The notes beneath the pieces were generated by a model. The model saw only the letters and a list, made by a program, of their open reading frames with translations, did not search any database and was not told the DNA's origin. DNA of 64,000 nt from Promicromonospora iranensis (GTDB taxonomy: Bacteria > Actinomycetota > Actinomycetes > Actinomycetales > Cellulomonadaceae), in contig NZ_JAJQQP010000002.1 of NCBI RefSeq assembly GCF_028994805.1, positions 464,684 through 528,683 of the forward strand, read 5' to 3'. Each line of letters opens with the position of its first letter. Positions within the stretch are counted from its first letter, which is position 1. This document shows positions 7,528-15,320 of the stretch, in pieces. Made by a program: the position numbers and the translations under genes.

Positions 7528-8754
7528 ATGCGCACGCCACGCCGTCACGAGCACACCCCACCCGCTGGGCCAGGAGCCACCGAGCCCCGAGCACCCCACC
7601 GACCACGCGCAGCGCGGCGGGCGCGGGGCGGCGCGCTCTTCGCGAGTGCGCTCGTCCTGGTCACCGCAGCGACCGGTCTGTCCGCACAGGCCGTGCCGGC
7701 CCTGCCGGTCACGGCTCTGCCCGAGAGCGCGCGGCACGAGGCCGCACCGCCCGAGACGGCACAGCAGGTGGCCGACCAGTCCGAGATCGGGCGGGCCACC
7801 ACCACGGCGGTCCAGGACCAGGCTCAGGCAGCGGACCTCACGAACCCGATCCGGTCCAACGGCGCCGACCCGTGGCTCGAGTACTGGGACGGGTACTACT
7901 ACCTGTCCACCACCACGTGGGACTCCACGGTGATCATGCGTCGTGCCACCACGCTCGCCGGCCTGAAGACCGCCCCGGACACGGTGGTCTGGAACGACGC
8001 CGGGGTCGCCAACCGGTGCTGCTCCCACTGGGCGCCCGAGTTCCACCGCATCGGCGGCACCTGGTACCTCATGTACACGTCGGGCAACAGCCAGACCAAC
8101 CTGGACGGACAGAAGCTGCGCGTCCTGCGCTCCACCGGCCCCACCCCGATGGGCCCGTACGAGTTCATGGGCACGCCGCTGCCGAACCAGTGGAACATCG
8201 ACGGCACCTACCTCGAGCACGACGGGCGCCTGTACCTCGTCTGGTCGGAGTGGAACGGGCCGAACCAGACGGTCCGGATCGCGCGCATGTCGAACCCCTG
8301 GACGGTCGCCACGAACGGCTACACGATCGCCCAGCCGAGCCACGCCTGGGAGACCATCGGCAGCCGGGTCAACGAGGCGCCGGCCGTGCTGCAGCGAAAT
8401 GGCCGCACGTTCATGACCTACTCGGCCTCCAGCTGCAACACGCCCGACTACAAGCTGGGGCTCCTCACGCTGACCGGCAGCGACCCGCTGCGGGCCGCCT
8501 CGTGGACCAAGAGCTCCCAGCCCGTGCTCCAGCGGGGCAACGGTGTGTACGGGCCGGGCCACAACGGGTTCTTCACGTCACCGGACGGTACCGAGGACTG
8601 GCTCGTCTACCACGGCAACACGACCGCGAGCCAGGGCTGCGGCAACACGCGCCAGACCCGCGTGCAGCGCATCACCTGGAACAGCGACGGCACACCGCGC
8701 TTCGGCACCCCGGTGCCGAGCGGCCAGGTGATGACACCGCCGTCGGGCGAGTAG
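7528..8754 (+). CDS. Secreted GH43 exo-alpha-L-arabinofuranosidase-like enzyme
   Basis: From ATG 7528 (AAGGAG seven bases upstream) the protein has 408 residues. An Arg-rich N-region and the hydrophobic GALFASALVLVTAATGLSAQA (about 35-55) form a Sec signal. After an Ala/Glu-rich linker, the five-bladed GH43 domain starts near residue 108. The three acidic catalytic positions are visible: Asp114 in GADPWLEYWDGYYYLS, Asp225 in WNIDGTYL and Glu283 in VNEAPAVL. The blade pattern resembles actinobacterial exo-1,5-alpha-L-arabinofuranosidases (GH43_26 type). It would release arabinose from arabinan outside the cell. No carbohydrate-binding module is present. Substrate assignment within GH43 is by resemblance only. 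Confidence 0.85.
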   Translation: MRTPRRHEHTPPAGPGATEPRAPHRPRAARRARGGALFASALVLVTAATGLSAQAVPALPVTALPESARHEAAPPETAQQVADQSEIGRATTTAVQDQAQAADLTNPIRSNGADPWLEYWDGYYYLSTTTWDSTVIMRRATTLAGLKTAPDTVVWNDAGVANRCCSHWAPEFHRIGGTWYLMYTSGNSQTNLDGQKLRVLRSTGPTPMGPYEFMGTPLPNQWNIDGTYLEHDGRLYLVWSEWNGPNQTVRIARMSNPWTVATNGYTIAQPSHAWETIGSRVNEAPAVLQRNGRTFMTYSASSCNTPDYKLGLLTLTGSDPLRAASWTKSSQPVLQRGNGVYGPGHNGFFTSPDGTEDWLVYHGNTTASQGCGNTRQTRVQRITWNSDGTPRFGTPVPSGQVMTPPSGE

Positions 8755-8767
8755 CCCGCCCCGCGGC

Positions 8768-8839
8768 CTCCCCTTCGAGGTCTAAGTTTCTCCGCGCTGA
8801 AACGTCTCAGAACGGAGAAACTTAGGCCTCGAAGGAGAG
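8768..8839. repeat. Intergenic palindromic repeat, copy 2 (bidirectional terminator?)
   Basis: This shares TTCGAGGTCTAAGTTTCTCCG and its complement with the copy at 5131-5198. Arms 8768-8800 and 8807-8839 flank a six-base loop, with a few mismatches of which one could form a G-U pair. It lies between the convergent ends of GH43 and the ABC exporter, a natural site for a two-way terminator. Confidence 0.85.
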
Positions 8840-8881
8840 GGCCGACGCCGAGAGCGAGCTCAGCCGCACCGGCCGGAGCGG

Positions 8882-10744
8882 TCAGACCAGCGAGTCCTGC
8901 CAGGCCTCGTGCAGGCGCGCGTACTGCCCGTCCCCGGCGATGAGCTCGGCAGGCGTGCCGTCCTCGACGATCCGCCCGTGCTCCATCACCAGCACCCGGT
9001 CGGCGATCGCCACCGTGGACAGGCGGTGGGCGATGATGATCGCCGTCCGGTCCGCGAGCAGCGTCTGCAGCCCGCGCTGCACGAGCCGCTCACCGGGCAT
9101 GTCGAGGGAGGACGTCGCCTCGTCGAGGACGAGCACCGCCGGGTCGGCCAGGAACGCCCGCGCGAACGAGAGCAGCTGTCGCTGCCCGGCCGACACGCGT
9201 CCGCCGCGCTTGTTGACGTCGGTGTCGTACCCGTCGGGCATGTCGAGCACGAACTCGTGCGCCCCGACCGCGCGGGCCGCCGCCTCGATCTCCTCCTGGG
9301 TGGCGTCCGGCCGGCCGAGCGCGATGTTCTCGCGCACGGACCCGCTGAACAGGTACGCCTCCTGGGTCACCATGACGACGGCACGGCGCAGGTCGGTCGA
9401 CGCCAGGTCGCGCACGTCGACGCCGTCCAGGCGTACCGCGCCCTCCGACGCGTCGTAGAACCGGGTCACCAGCTTGGCCACCGTCGACTTGCCGGCGCCC
9501 GTGGTGCCGACGACGGCCACGGTCTGCCCGGCGGGGATGGTGAGGTCCAGGTCGGGGAGCACCACGGGTCCGTCCCCGTACCGGAACCGCACGTGGTCGA
9601 GCCGCAGCTCGCCCCGGGCCCGGCCGCCGTCGCCCAGGGGCAGGGACGTCGGGCGGGCGGGCTCCGTGACCGTCGGCTCCTCGGAGAGCAGGCCCGACAC
9701 CTTCTCCAGGGCCGCGGTGGCCGACTGGAAGGAGTTGTAGAACATGCCGAGCTGCTGCACCGGCTGGAAGAACCGCTTGCAGTAGAGCAGCACGGCGGCG
9801 AGGACACCCACGGCCATCGTGCCGTCCAGGACGCGCCAGCCGCCGACCGCCAGCGCGGCGACCACGGTCATGTTGCCGATGAGGATGAGTCCCGGCTGGA
9901 ACCGGCCGTTGACGCCGAAGATCTGCAGGTTGGCGTCGCGGTAGTCCTCGCCGAGCTTGCGGTAGTCGGCCTCGGTGGTCGGCTCACGGCGGAACGCCTG
10001 CACGGCGCGCATGCCGGTCATGGTCTCGACGAACTTCACGATGAGCCGGGCCGACGCCGTCCGCTGCTCCCGGTAGAACACCTGCGACATGCGCTGGAAC
10101 CAGCGCGTGAGCAGCCACGCCGGGATGAACGCGACGGCGAGCACCAGGCCGGACCGCCAGTCGATGAGCAGCAGGCTCACGAACGTGAACACCATGAGCA
10201 GCAGGGACGAGACGACGCCGGTCAGGCCGCCGTCGAGCAGCTCGCGCAGCGCCTCCAGGTCGGAGGTCTGCCGGGAGATGATCCGGCCCGAGGTGTAGGA
10301 CTCGTGGAACTCCAGCGACAGCCGCTGGGTCTGGCGGAACACGCGGCGGCGCAGGTCCAGCAGCACCGCCTGGGCGATGCGGGCGGCGGCCCGCACGTAG
10401 GCACCGGCGGCGACCCCGCCGAGCACGGCGGCCGCGAGGTACCCGGCGCCGCTCAGGACCAGGGGCGTGACCGACCCGTCCTGCAGGGCCGGCACCGCCC
10501 GGTCGATGGCGACGGACACGAGCCACGGCCCGGCGACCTGTCCGAGGGTGGACGCGACCACCAGCACGGCGGCCCACGCCAGGGCCTTCTTGTGCGGGCG
10601 CAGCAGGTCGCCCAGCAGGCGCATCGACCGGCGGCGGACGCTGCGCGAGGCCTCCTTGCCGAGGCTCGTCTCGTCGTCCGCCGCGGCGTCGGTGGGCCGA
10701 CGGCGGCCGGCGGGCCCGGTGGTGGGCCGGGTGGTTGCCGTCAT
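8882..10744 (-). CDS. ABC exporter half-transporter, partner with consensus Walker B
   Basis: This 620-residue fused permease-ATPase has six membrane segments between about 55 and 340. The nucleotide-binding domain has Walker [10 protein letters not shown] near 414, signature VSAGQRQLL near 518, Walker [12 protein letters not shown] with the catalytic Glu near 538, and the switch His in IIAHRLST near 571. The signature is VSAGQ rather than LSGGQ. The partner gene has the complementary pattern, so the two form an asymmetric heterodimer. Its ATG overlaps the partner stop (ATGA). Such pairs export drugs, lipids or peptides; the cargo is unknown. Confidence 0.93.
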   Translation of the reverse strand: MTATTRPTTGPAGRRRPTDAAADDETSLGKEASRSVRRRSMRLLGDLLRPHKKALAWAAVLVVASTLGQVAGPWLVSVAIDRAVPALQDGSVTPLVLSGAGYLAAAVLGGVAAGAYVRAAARIAQAVLLDLRRRVFRQTQRLSLEFHESYTSGRIISRQTSDLEALRELLDGGLTGVVSSLLLMVFTFVSLLLIDWRSGLVLAVAFIPAWLLTRWFQRMSQVFYREQRTASARLIVKFVETMTGMRAVQAFRREPTTEADYRKLGEDYRDANLQIFGVNGRFQPGLILIGNMTVVAALAVGGWRVLDGTMAVGVLAAVLLYCKRFFQPVQQLGMFYNSFQSATAALEKVSGLLSEEPTVTEPARPTSLPLGDGGRARGELRLDHVRFRYGDGPVVLPDLDLTIPAGQTVAVVGTTGAGKSTVAKLVTRFYDASEGAVRLDGVDVRDLASTDLRRAVVMVTQEAYLFSGSVRENIALGRPDATQEEIEAAARAVGAHEFVLDMPDGYDTDVNKRGGRVSAGQRQLLSFARAFLADPAVLVLDEATSSLDMPGERLVQRGLQTLLADRTAIIIAHRLSTVAIADRVLVMEHGRIVEDGTPAELIAGDGQYARLHEAWQDSLV

Positions 10745-12645
10745 GAGAGCGCCCCCTCGTTCTGGTCGTCGCGCTGGTCCGGACCGTGGTCGTGCTCGTG
10801 CGCCTCGTAGTCGTCCTCGAGGCTCGAGATGATGTATCGGTAGTGCGGGTCGCTCGCGAGCAGGTCGTGGTGGGTCCCGACGGCGGTGATCCGGCCGCCC
10901 TGGAGCACGGCCACCCGGTCGGCGAGGGCGACCGTGGACGGCCGGTGCGCGATGACGAGGGTCGTCGTGGCCACGAGCACGTCCCGCAGGCGGGCCGTGA
11001 CCGCCTCCTCCGTGGTGACGTCGAGCGCGGAGAGCGGGTCGTCGAGCACGAGGACCCGGGGCCGGGCGGCGATGGCACGGGCCAGCGCGAGGCGCTGCCG
11101 CTGCCCGCCGGACAGCGACATCCCCTCCTCGCCGATGCGGGTGTCGGCGCCGTCGGGCAGGTCGGCGACGAACTGCGCCTGCGCGACCTCCAGGGCCTGG
11201 GTCAGGAGCGCCTCGCGCTCGGCCGCCGGGAGGGTGTCCGAGACACCGAGCAGCACGTTGTCGCGCACGGAGGCGGAGAACAGCGTCGGGTCCTCGAAGG
11301 CGACGGCGACACGCTCGCGCACCTGGGCGCGTGTCATGTCACGGACGTCGACGCCGTCGACCTCGACCACGCCGTCGGTCACGTCGAAGAGCCGGGGCGG
11401 GAGCATGGCGAGCGTCGACTTGCCGGAGCCGGTCAGGCCCACCAGCGCGGTGGTGGTGCCGGGCGGCAGCTCCAGGTCGACGTGGTCGAGCACGGGGCGG
11501 GCGGCGTCGTCGTACCGGAAGGTGACGTCGCGGAAGGCGACGTGCCCTCCGGCATGCGCGGCCTGCCCCAGGGTGACCGCCGGGACGTCGGCGGGTGCCG
11601 CCGGGTCGGTCAACGGGTTGACGGTGTCCATGACCTCGAAGAACCGGTCGACGGCGGTGCGCGCGTTCAGGGTCATCGAGAGCGTCATGCCCAGGTCGAC
11701 GACCGGGCCGTTGATGACCTGGGCGGTGGCGAAGAACGCGACGAGGGTGCCGAGCGTCATGTCGCCGGACGCGACCAGGTAGGTCCCCACGACCAGCGCG
11801 ATCCCCTGGGTCACCTCGGGGATGACACGCAGGGCGGTGGTCAGGCCGGCGTCGGTGGTGGCCTTGCGGATCTCGGTCTCGCGCAGCCCTTCGGCCTGGT
11901 CGGTGAACTGGTCCAGCGCGGCCGGGCCGCGGCCGAACGCCTTGAGCACGCGGATACCGTGCACCGACTCCTCGACCGTGGTGGCGAGGTCGCCCGACTG
12001 GTCCTGGGACAGCCGCGAGATCCTGCGGTACTTGCTGGAGAACCGGAACGCCAGGATCGTCACCGGGATCGACCCGCACAGGAAGATGATGCCGAGCCAG
12101 CCGCCCGTGGCGACGAGCAGGCCGACGCCCACGACGATGGTCACGAAGCTGACCACGAGCTGCAGGACACCGAACACGAGCCAGCGGCGCAGCAGGCCGA
12201 GGTCGCCCATGATGCGGCTCAGCAGCTGCCCGCCGGGCCAGCGGTCGTGGAAGGCCACGGGCAGGTCCTGGAGGTGCCGGAACAGGGCCATGCGCATGCC
12301 GGCCTCGACCCGCGTACCGGGGAACATCACGAGGGTGCGGCGCAGCAGGATGAGCCCTGCCTCCCCGGCACCGAGCACGGCGACGAGCACGACGGACCAG
12401 ATCAGGCCCGACCAGTCGTGCTCGCGGACGCCCTCGGTGAGCGGGCCGTCGGTGACCCACCGCAGCACGGCAGGGATGGAGAGCGCCATGAGGCTGGCGC
12501 CGAGCGACGCGACCAGCCCGCCGACCAGGCGGGGCAGGGCGGTGCGGACGTAGGGGTGGAGGCGACGGATCGAGGCGAGAGTGCTGCGCTCGGACGAAGG
12601 ATCAGATCGATTCGAACTGTCGGCTGTTGGAGGCATCGAGGCCAT
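10741..12645 (-). CDS. ABC exporter half-transporter, partner with degenerate Walker B
   Basis: This 634-residue subunit has an N-terminal transmembrane domain (about 35-330) and an ATPase domain with Walker [10 protein letters not shown] near 406, a consensus LSGGQRQRL near 511 and Walker [13 protein letters not shown] near 533. The catalytic glutamate is replaced by aspartate (D-D instead of D-E). The C-terminus is His/Asp/Glu-rich ([20 protein letters not shown]). Combined with the VSAGQ signature of the downstream subunit, one composite site should be catalytic and one degenerate, as in TM287/288-type exporters. It is first in a two-gene operon. Confidence 0.93.
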   Translation of the reverse strand: MASMPPTADSSNRSDPSSERSTLASIRRLHPYVRTALPRLVGGLVASLGASLMALSIPAVLRWVTDGPLTEGVREHDWSGLIWSVVLVAVLGAGEAGLILLRRTLVMFPGTRVEAGMRMALFRHLQDLPVAFHDRWPGGQLLSRIMGDLGLLRRWLVFGVLQLVVSFVTIVVGVGLLVATGGWLGIIFLCGSIPVTILAFRFSSKYRRISRLSQDQSGDLATTVEESVHGIRVLKAFGRGPAALDQFTDQAEGLRETEIRKATTDAGLTTALRVIPEVTQGIALVVGTYLVASGDMTLGTLVAFFATAQVINGPVVDLGMTLSMTLNARTAVDRFFEVMDTVNPLTDPAAPADVPAVTLGQAAHAGGHVAFRDVTFRYDDAARPVLDHVDLELPPGTTTALVGLTGSGKSTLAMLPPRLFDVTDGVVEVDGVDVRDMTRAQVRERVAVAFEDPTLFSASVRDNVLLGVSDTLPAAEREALLTQALEVAQAQFVADLPDGADTRIGEEGMSLSGGQRQRLALARAIAARPRVLVLDDPLSALDVTTEEAVTARLRDVLVATTTLVIAHRPSTVALADRVAVLQGGRITAVGTHHDLLASDPHYRYIISSLEDDYEAHEHDHGPDQRDDQNEGALS

Positions 12646-12756
12646 TATCCCGCTGGCCGCAAGTTGTTAGTTTGGGTAAGCACCTTCTTCTCGTGTGACG
12701 TGCGCCATACCGCGCCACCCGTCCTGGGCCACGTCCTGGGCCACCTCCCGGCTCCC

Positions 12757-13548
12757 TCAGCGCACCCGTACCGACAGGCACGTCACGCAGCCCTCGAGCT
12801 TCTCGAACTCGGTGACGGGCGTGGTCAGCACCGTCAGGCCGCGGTCCCGCAGCAGGTCAGCGGTGCCGGGTGCGGCCGCCGACAGCAGCACTGTCGTCGG
12901 GTCGAGCACGACGACGGCGCTGCCCTCCGCCTCGGGGACGGGCAGGAACGCGTCGAACAGGCCGGCGTCGTCCACGAGGGGTTCGTACCCGATGACCGTG
13001 CCGTCCGGCAGGGCGGTCACCGCCGACTTCAGGTGCAGCGCACGGGTCGTGGGCACCTCGACCACACGCCACCCGCGCGGCTCGAGCAGCGCCCGGAGCT
13101 GGGCGACGCCGTCGGCGTTGGTACGCGTCGTGCGCCCGACGTAGACGGTGCGGCCCACCTTGAGGACGTCGCCGCCCTCCAGCGTGCCCGGTTCCATGAT
13201 CTCCGCGAGCTCGCGCACCGCGCCCTCGACGACCGGCCGTACCGACTCGACCTCGCCGCGCCGGGACAGCGCGCCCGGCCGGGTCAGGACGGCCAGCCCG
13301 TCGAAGACGACCACCGCGTCCTCGACGAACACCCCGTCGGGGTACGCCTCGGCAGCCGGCACCGTGCGCACGTCCCAGCCGTACCCGCGGAACACCTCCA
13401 CGTACCGCTGCCACTGCTCAGCGGCCAGGTCGGCGTCGACCGGCACGCGCTCCAGGTGGGTGAGCTCGCCGTCGGCCAGGCGCACCGACGGCGGGCGGAC
13501 GAGCAGGGTGGGGCGCGGGCGCCCGGCAGCGGTCTGTTCAGTGGCCAT
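12757..13548 (-). CDS. ddaH: Dimethylarginine dimethylaminohydrolase (DDAH)
   Basis: This 263-residue cytosolic protein has the amidinotransferase-like five-blade fold. The ADGELTHLERVPVD and FVEDAVVVFDGLAVLTRPGALSRRGE segments form the substrate pocket. LEGGDVL follows, then the catalytic His near 171 in ALHLKSAVTALPDG and the nucleophile Cys257 in GCVTCLSVR. DDAH hydrolyses methylated arginines to citrulline and methylamines; a related arginine-deiminase-type role is possible. The ATG at 13548 lies 15 bp from the right arm of a hairpin interrupted by the neighbouring TnpB element, so it may once have followed the siderophore operon closely. Confidence 0.88.
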   Translation of the reverse strand: MATEQTAAGRPRPTLLVRPPSVRLADGELTHLERVPVDADLAAEQWQRYVEVFRGYGWDVRTVPAAEAYPDGVFVEDAVVVFDGLAVLTRPGALSRRGEVESVRPVVEGAVRELAEIMEPGTLEGGDVLKVGRTVYVGRTTRTNADGVAQLRALLEPRGWRVVEVPTTRALHLKSAVTALPDGTVIGYEPLVDDAGLFDAFLPVPEAEGSAVVVLDPTTVLLSAAAPGTADLLRDRGLTVLTTPVTEFEKLEGCVTCLSVRVR

Positions 13549-15178
13549 CCCGCGACGTTACTGCGTGTTTCGGAAGTCGTGAAACTTGCGGAACACCGCC
13601 CTTCTCGGGCGTCCAAGGTTCAGACCGCGGGTGCGGCCTGAGGTTGGTTCCCACGTCATCCAGTCCCTTGCCGCCACGACCGCTAGGGCCGGGATGGGTG
13701 GGGGTGTCCTGTCGGTGGGCTTTCTTGACGGGGCCGACTGCTTGACGGTCCCCGACCCGGGCAACACCACGCCCCACACCATCGGTGACGGTGGGGGTGT
13801 GGTTCTCGGCCCAGGCGGCGAGATTCACTGCGGCATTCAGATCACGATCCATGACAAGCCCGCACTCGCGGCACTCGAAGATGCGGTCCTTGAGCGTCAG
13901 GTCCTTACGCACTGCGCCGCAGGATGAGCAGGTCTTGGACGACGGGAACCACCTATCGGCCAGCACGACTTGTCCGTCGCGCCAGGCCTGCTTGTACGTG
14001 ATCTGCCGGGCGAGCTCACCCCACGCCGCGTCACTGATGGCGCGGGAGAGCTTGCGGTTGGTGGTCATGCCAGTGATGTTCAGGTCTTCCAGGACCAGCC
14101 GGGCGTGGTTCTTGACCAGCTGGTTGGACACCTGATGCAGCACATGACGACGACGATCGCGGATCCGGGCATGCTGCCGCGACAGATGCACAACAGCCTT
14201 CTTTCGGTTCTTCGATCCCTTCTTCTTGCGCGACACGGCTTTGGACAGGCGGCGCAGCCGCGGCAGGCCACTCCGGAAGGCGCGAAGGCTGTCGACCCGT
14301 AGCACCTCGGTGCCGTCGGAGGAGCCGGCGACAACCAGAGCATGCAGGCCACGATCCACACCCACCCAACCTTTCCCGGCGGGCCGAGGACTACCCGTAC
14401 CGGCCTCTACCGGCTGGGAGGCGTGGCGTGCTGCGGGGTGCAGGTCGGCGGCCTCGACGGTGATGGAGATCCACCACCTGCTAGCCCTGCGGGACACGGT
14501 CACGTGCAGGATCCGGGCACGGCCCGTGGCGATCATTCTGCGCAGGCGCCGGGTGCATTCCCGCACCCGCAGGACGCCGATCTTCGGCAGGCTCACCGAC
14601 CGGAGGCGATCCCCGTCACCGATGCGGATATCCGGCCGGTACCCGGTGGTCTTGTTCCGGATCCGGAACGACCCTCCCGTTGTACTCTTCTTCTTGAACT
14701 GCGGGAAGCCGACCTTCGGTCCCTTCCGGGCACCGGTGCGCGAGTCTGCCCACGCCTTCAGGGCACGGCCCAGGTCGACACAGGCTTCCTCGAACACCTG
14801 CGCCGAGACCTGGTCGCGCCAAGCCAGACCCGTCACCTCCGCCCGCGTCGTCCAGTCAGGGTCAACGACGAACCGGCAGCCAGCTGCTCCCGACCGCTTC
14901 CACGCATTGAACGCCTTGATCAGGTCGAACCCCGTCCACGGCACCCGAACAGCACCCGGCGCGTTACCACCAGGCACGTCGCCGTCAGACACGAGCCCGG
15001 CCGCGACCTCAGGCGTGGAGTCCCGGCCCCGCCCACACTCGGCGGCAGCTCGGGCGTCCTTGTGTAGTCGCAGGGCCTGGTTGAAGGCGAACCTCGCCGC
15101 TCCGACATGCTGGGACAGCACGCGTACCTGCTCGACCGACGGGTCGAGACAGAGACGGAATGACGTGTGCCTGGGCAT
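13538..15178 (-). CDS. tnpB: TnpB RNA-guided endonuclease (IS200/IS605 family)
   Basis: From ATG 15178 (MPRHTSFRLCLDPSVEQ) the protein has 546 residues; an upstream in-frame start at 15208 is possible. The N-terminal HTH_OrfB-like region has VLSQHVGAARFAFNQAL. The split RuvC-like nuclease has Asp near 274 (GWVGVDRGLHALV), Glu near 363 (LVLEDLNITGM) and Asp near 444 (VMDRDLNAAVNLAAWA). A zinc finger at about 417-438 is CSSCG...CREC. All catalytic positions are present. The last 80 or so residues are Pro/Arg-rich, coincide with the expected guide-RNA scaffold and run past the element's right end, stopping inside the ddaH start region. No TnpA transposase is nearby, so the element is non-autonomous. 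Confidence 0.93.
   Translation of the reverse strand: MPRHTSFRLCLDPSVEQVRVLSQHVGAARFAFNQALRLHKDARAAAECGRGRDSTPEVAAGLVSDGDVPGGNAPGAVRVPWTGFDLIKAFNAWKRSGAAGCRFVVDPDWTTRAEVTGLAWRDQVSAQVFEEACVDLGRALKAWADSRTGARKGPKVGFPQFKKKSTTGGSFRIRNKTTGYRPDIRIGDGDRLRSVSLPKIGVLRVRECTRRLRRMIATGRARILHVTVSRRASRWWISITVEAADLHPAARHASQPVEAGTGSPRPAGKGWVGVDRGLHALVVAGSSDGTEVLRVDSLRAFRSGLPRLRRLSKAVSRKKKGSKNRKKAVVHLSRQHARIRDRRRHVLHQVSNQLVKNHARLVLEDLNITGMTTNRKLSRAISDAAWGELARQITYKQAWRDGQVVLADRWFPSSKTCSSCGAVRKDLTLKDRIFECRECGLVMDRDLNAAVNLAAWAENHTPTVTDGVGRGVARVGDRQAVGPVKKAHRQDTPTHPGPSGRGGKGLDDVGTNLRPHPRSEPWTPEKGGVPQVSRLPKHAVTSRDGH
13564..13574 (-). terminator. Right arm of interrupted hairpin
   Basis: TCCGAAACACG on the minus strand is the exact complement of the segment at 15308-15318. 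It sits 15 bp before the ddaH start. With its partner it would form an 11-bp stem once the TnpB element is removed. Confidence 0.5.
13575..13760 (-). ncRNA. Putative omega RNA scaffold at the tnpB 3' end
   Basis: TnpB guide RNAs come from the 3' end of the gene and the right end of the element. Here the minus strand carries a hairpin CGCCC-GAGAA-GGGCG (13597-13611) about 20 bases from the inferred right end. The overlapping codons encode a low-complexity basic tail, as expected for dual-use sequence. Exact ends are uncertain. Confidence 0.45.
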
Positions 15179-15307
15179 GTCGACCATGCTGCCACCAGCC
15201 ACTGACAAAGACCCTTGAACAGCGCTTCAACCACCGATTGACCCGGACGTCAGTTCGATCCGTCTAAAACTCTCCAACCCACCGACTTACTCCCAAATCT
15301 CACGCGG
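13575..15307 (-). mobile_element. Solitary TnpB insertion element (IS1341-like)
   Basis: The boundaries are inferred from an 11-base inverted match just outside the element: CGTGTTTCGGA at 13564-13574 and its complement at 15308-15318. It contains only tnpB and its leader. It lies between the last gene of the siderophore operon and ddaH. IS200/IS605 elements move as single strands and leave no target duplication, consistent with none being seen. The precise ends need comparison with an empty site. Confidence 0.65.
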
Positions 15308-15318
15308 TCCGAAACACG
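15308..15318 (-). terminator. Left arm of interrupted hairpin
   Basis: CGTGTTTCGGA on the minus strand begins two bases after the TAA stop of the penicillin acylase-GNAT gene, where an intrinsic terminator would be expected. Its complement is now 1.73 kb away across the TnpB element. Confidence 0.5.
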
Positions 15319-15320
15319 GC

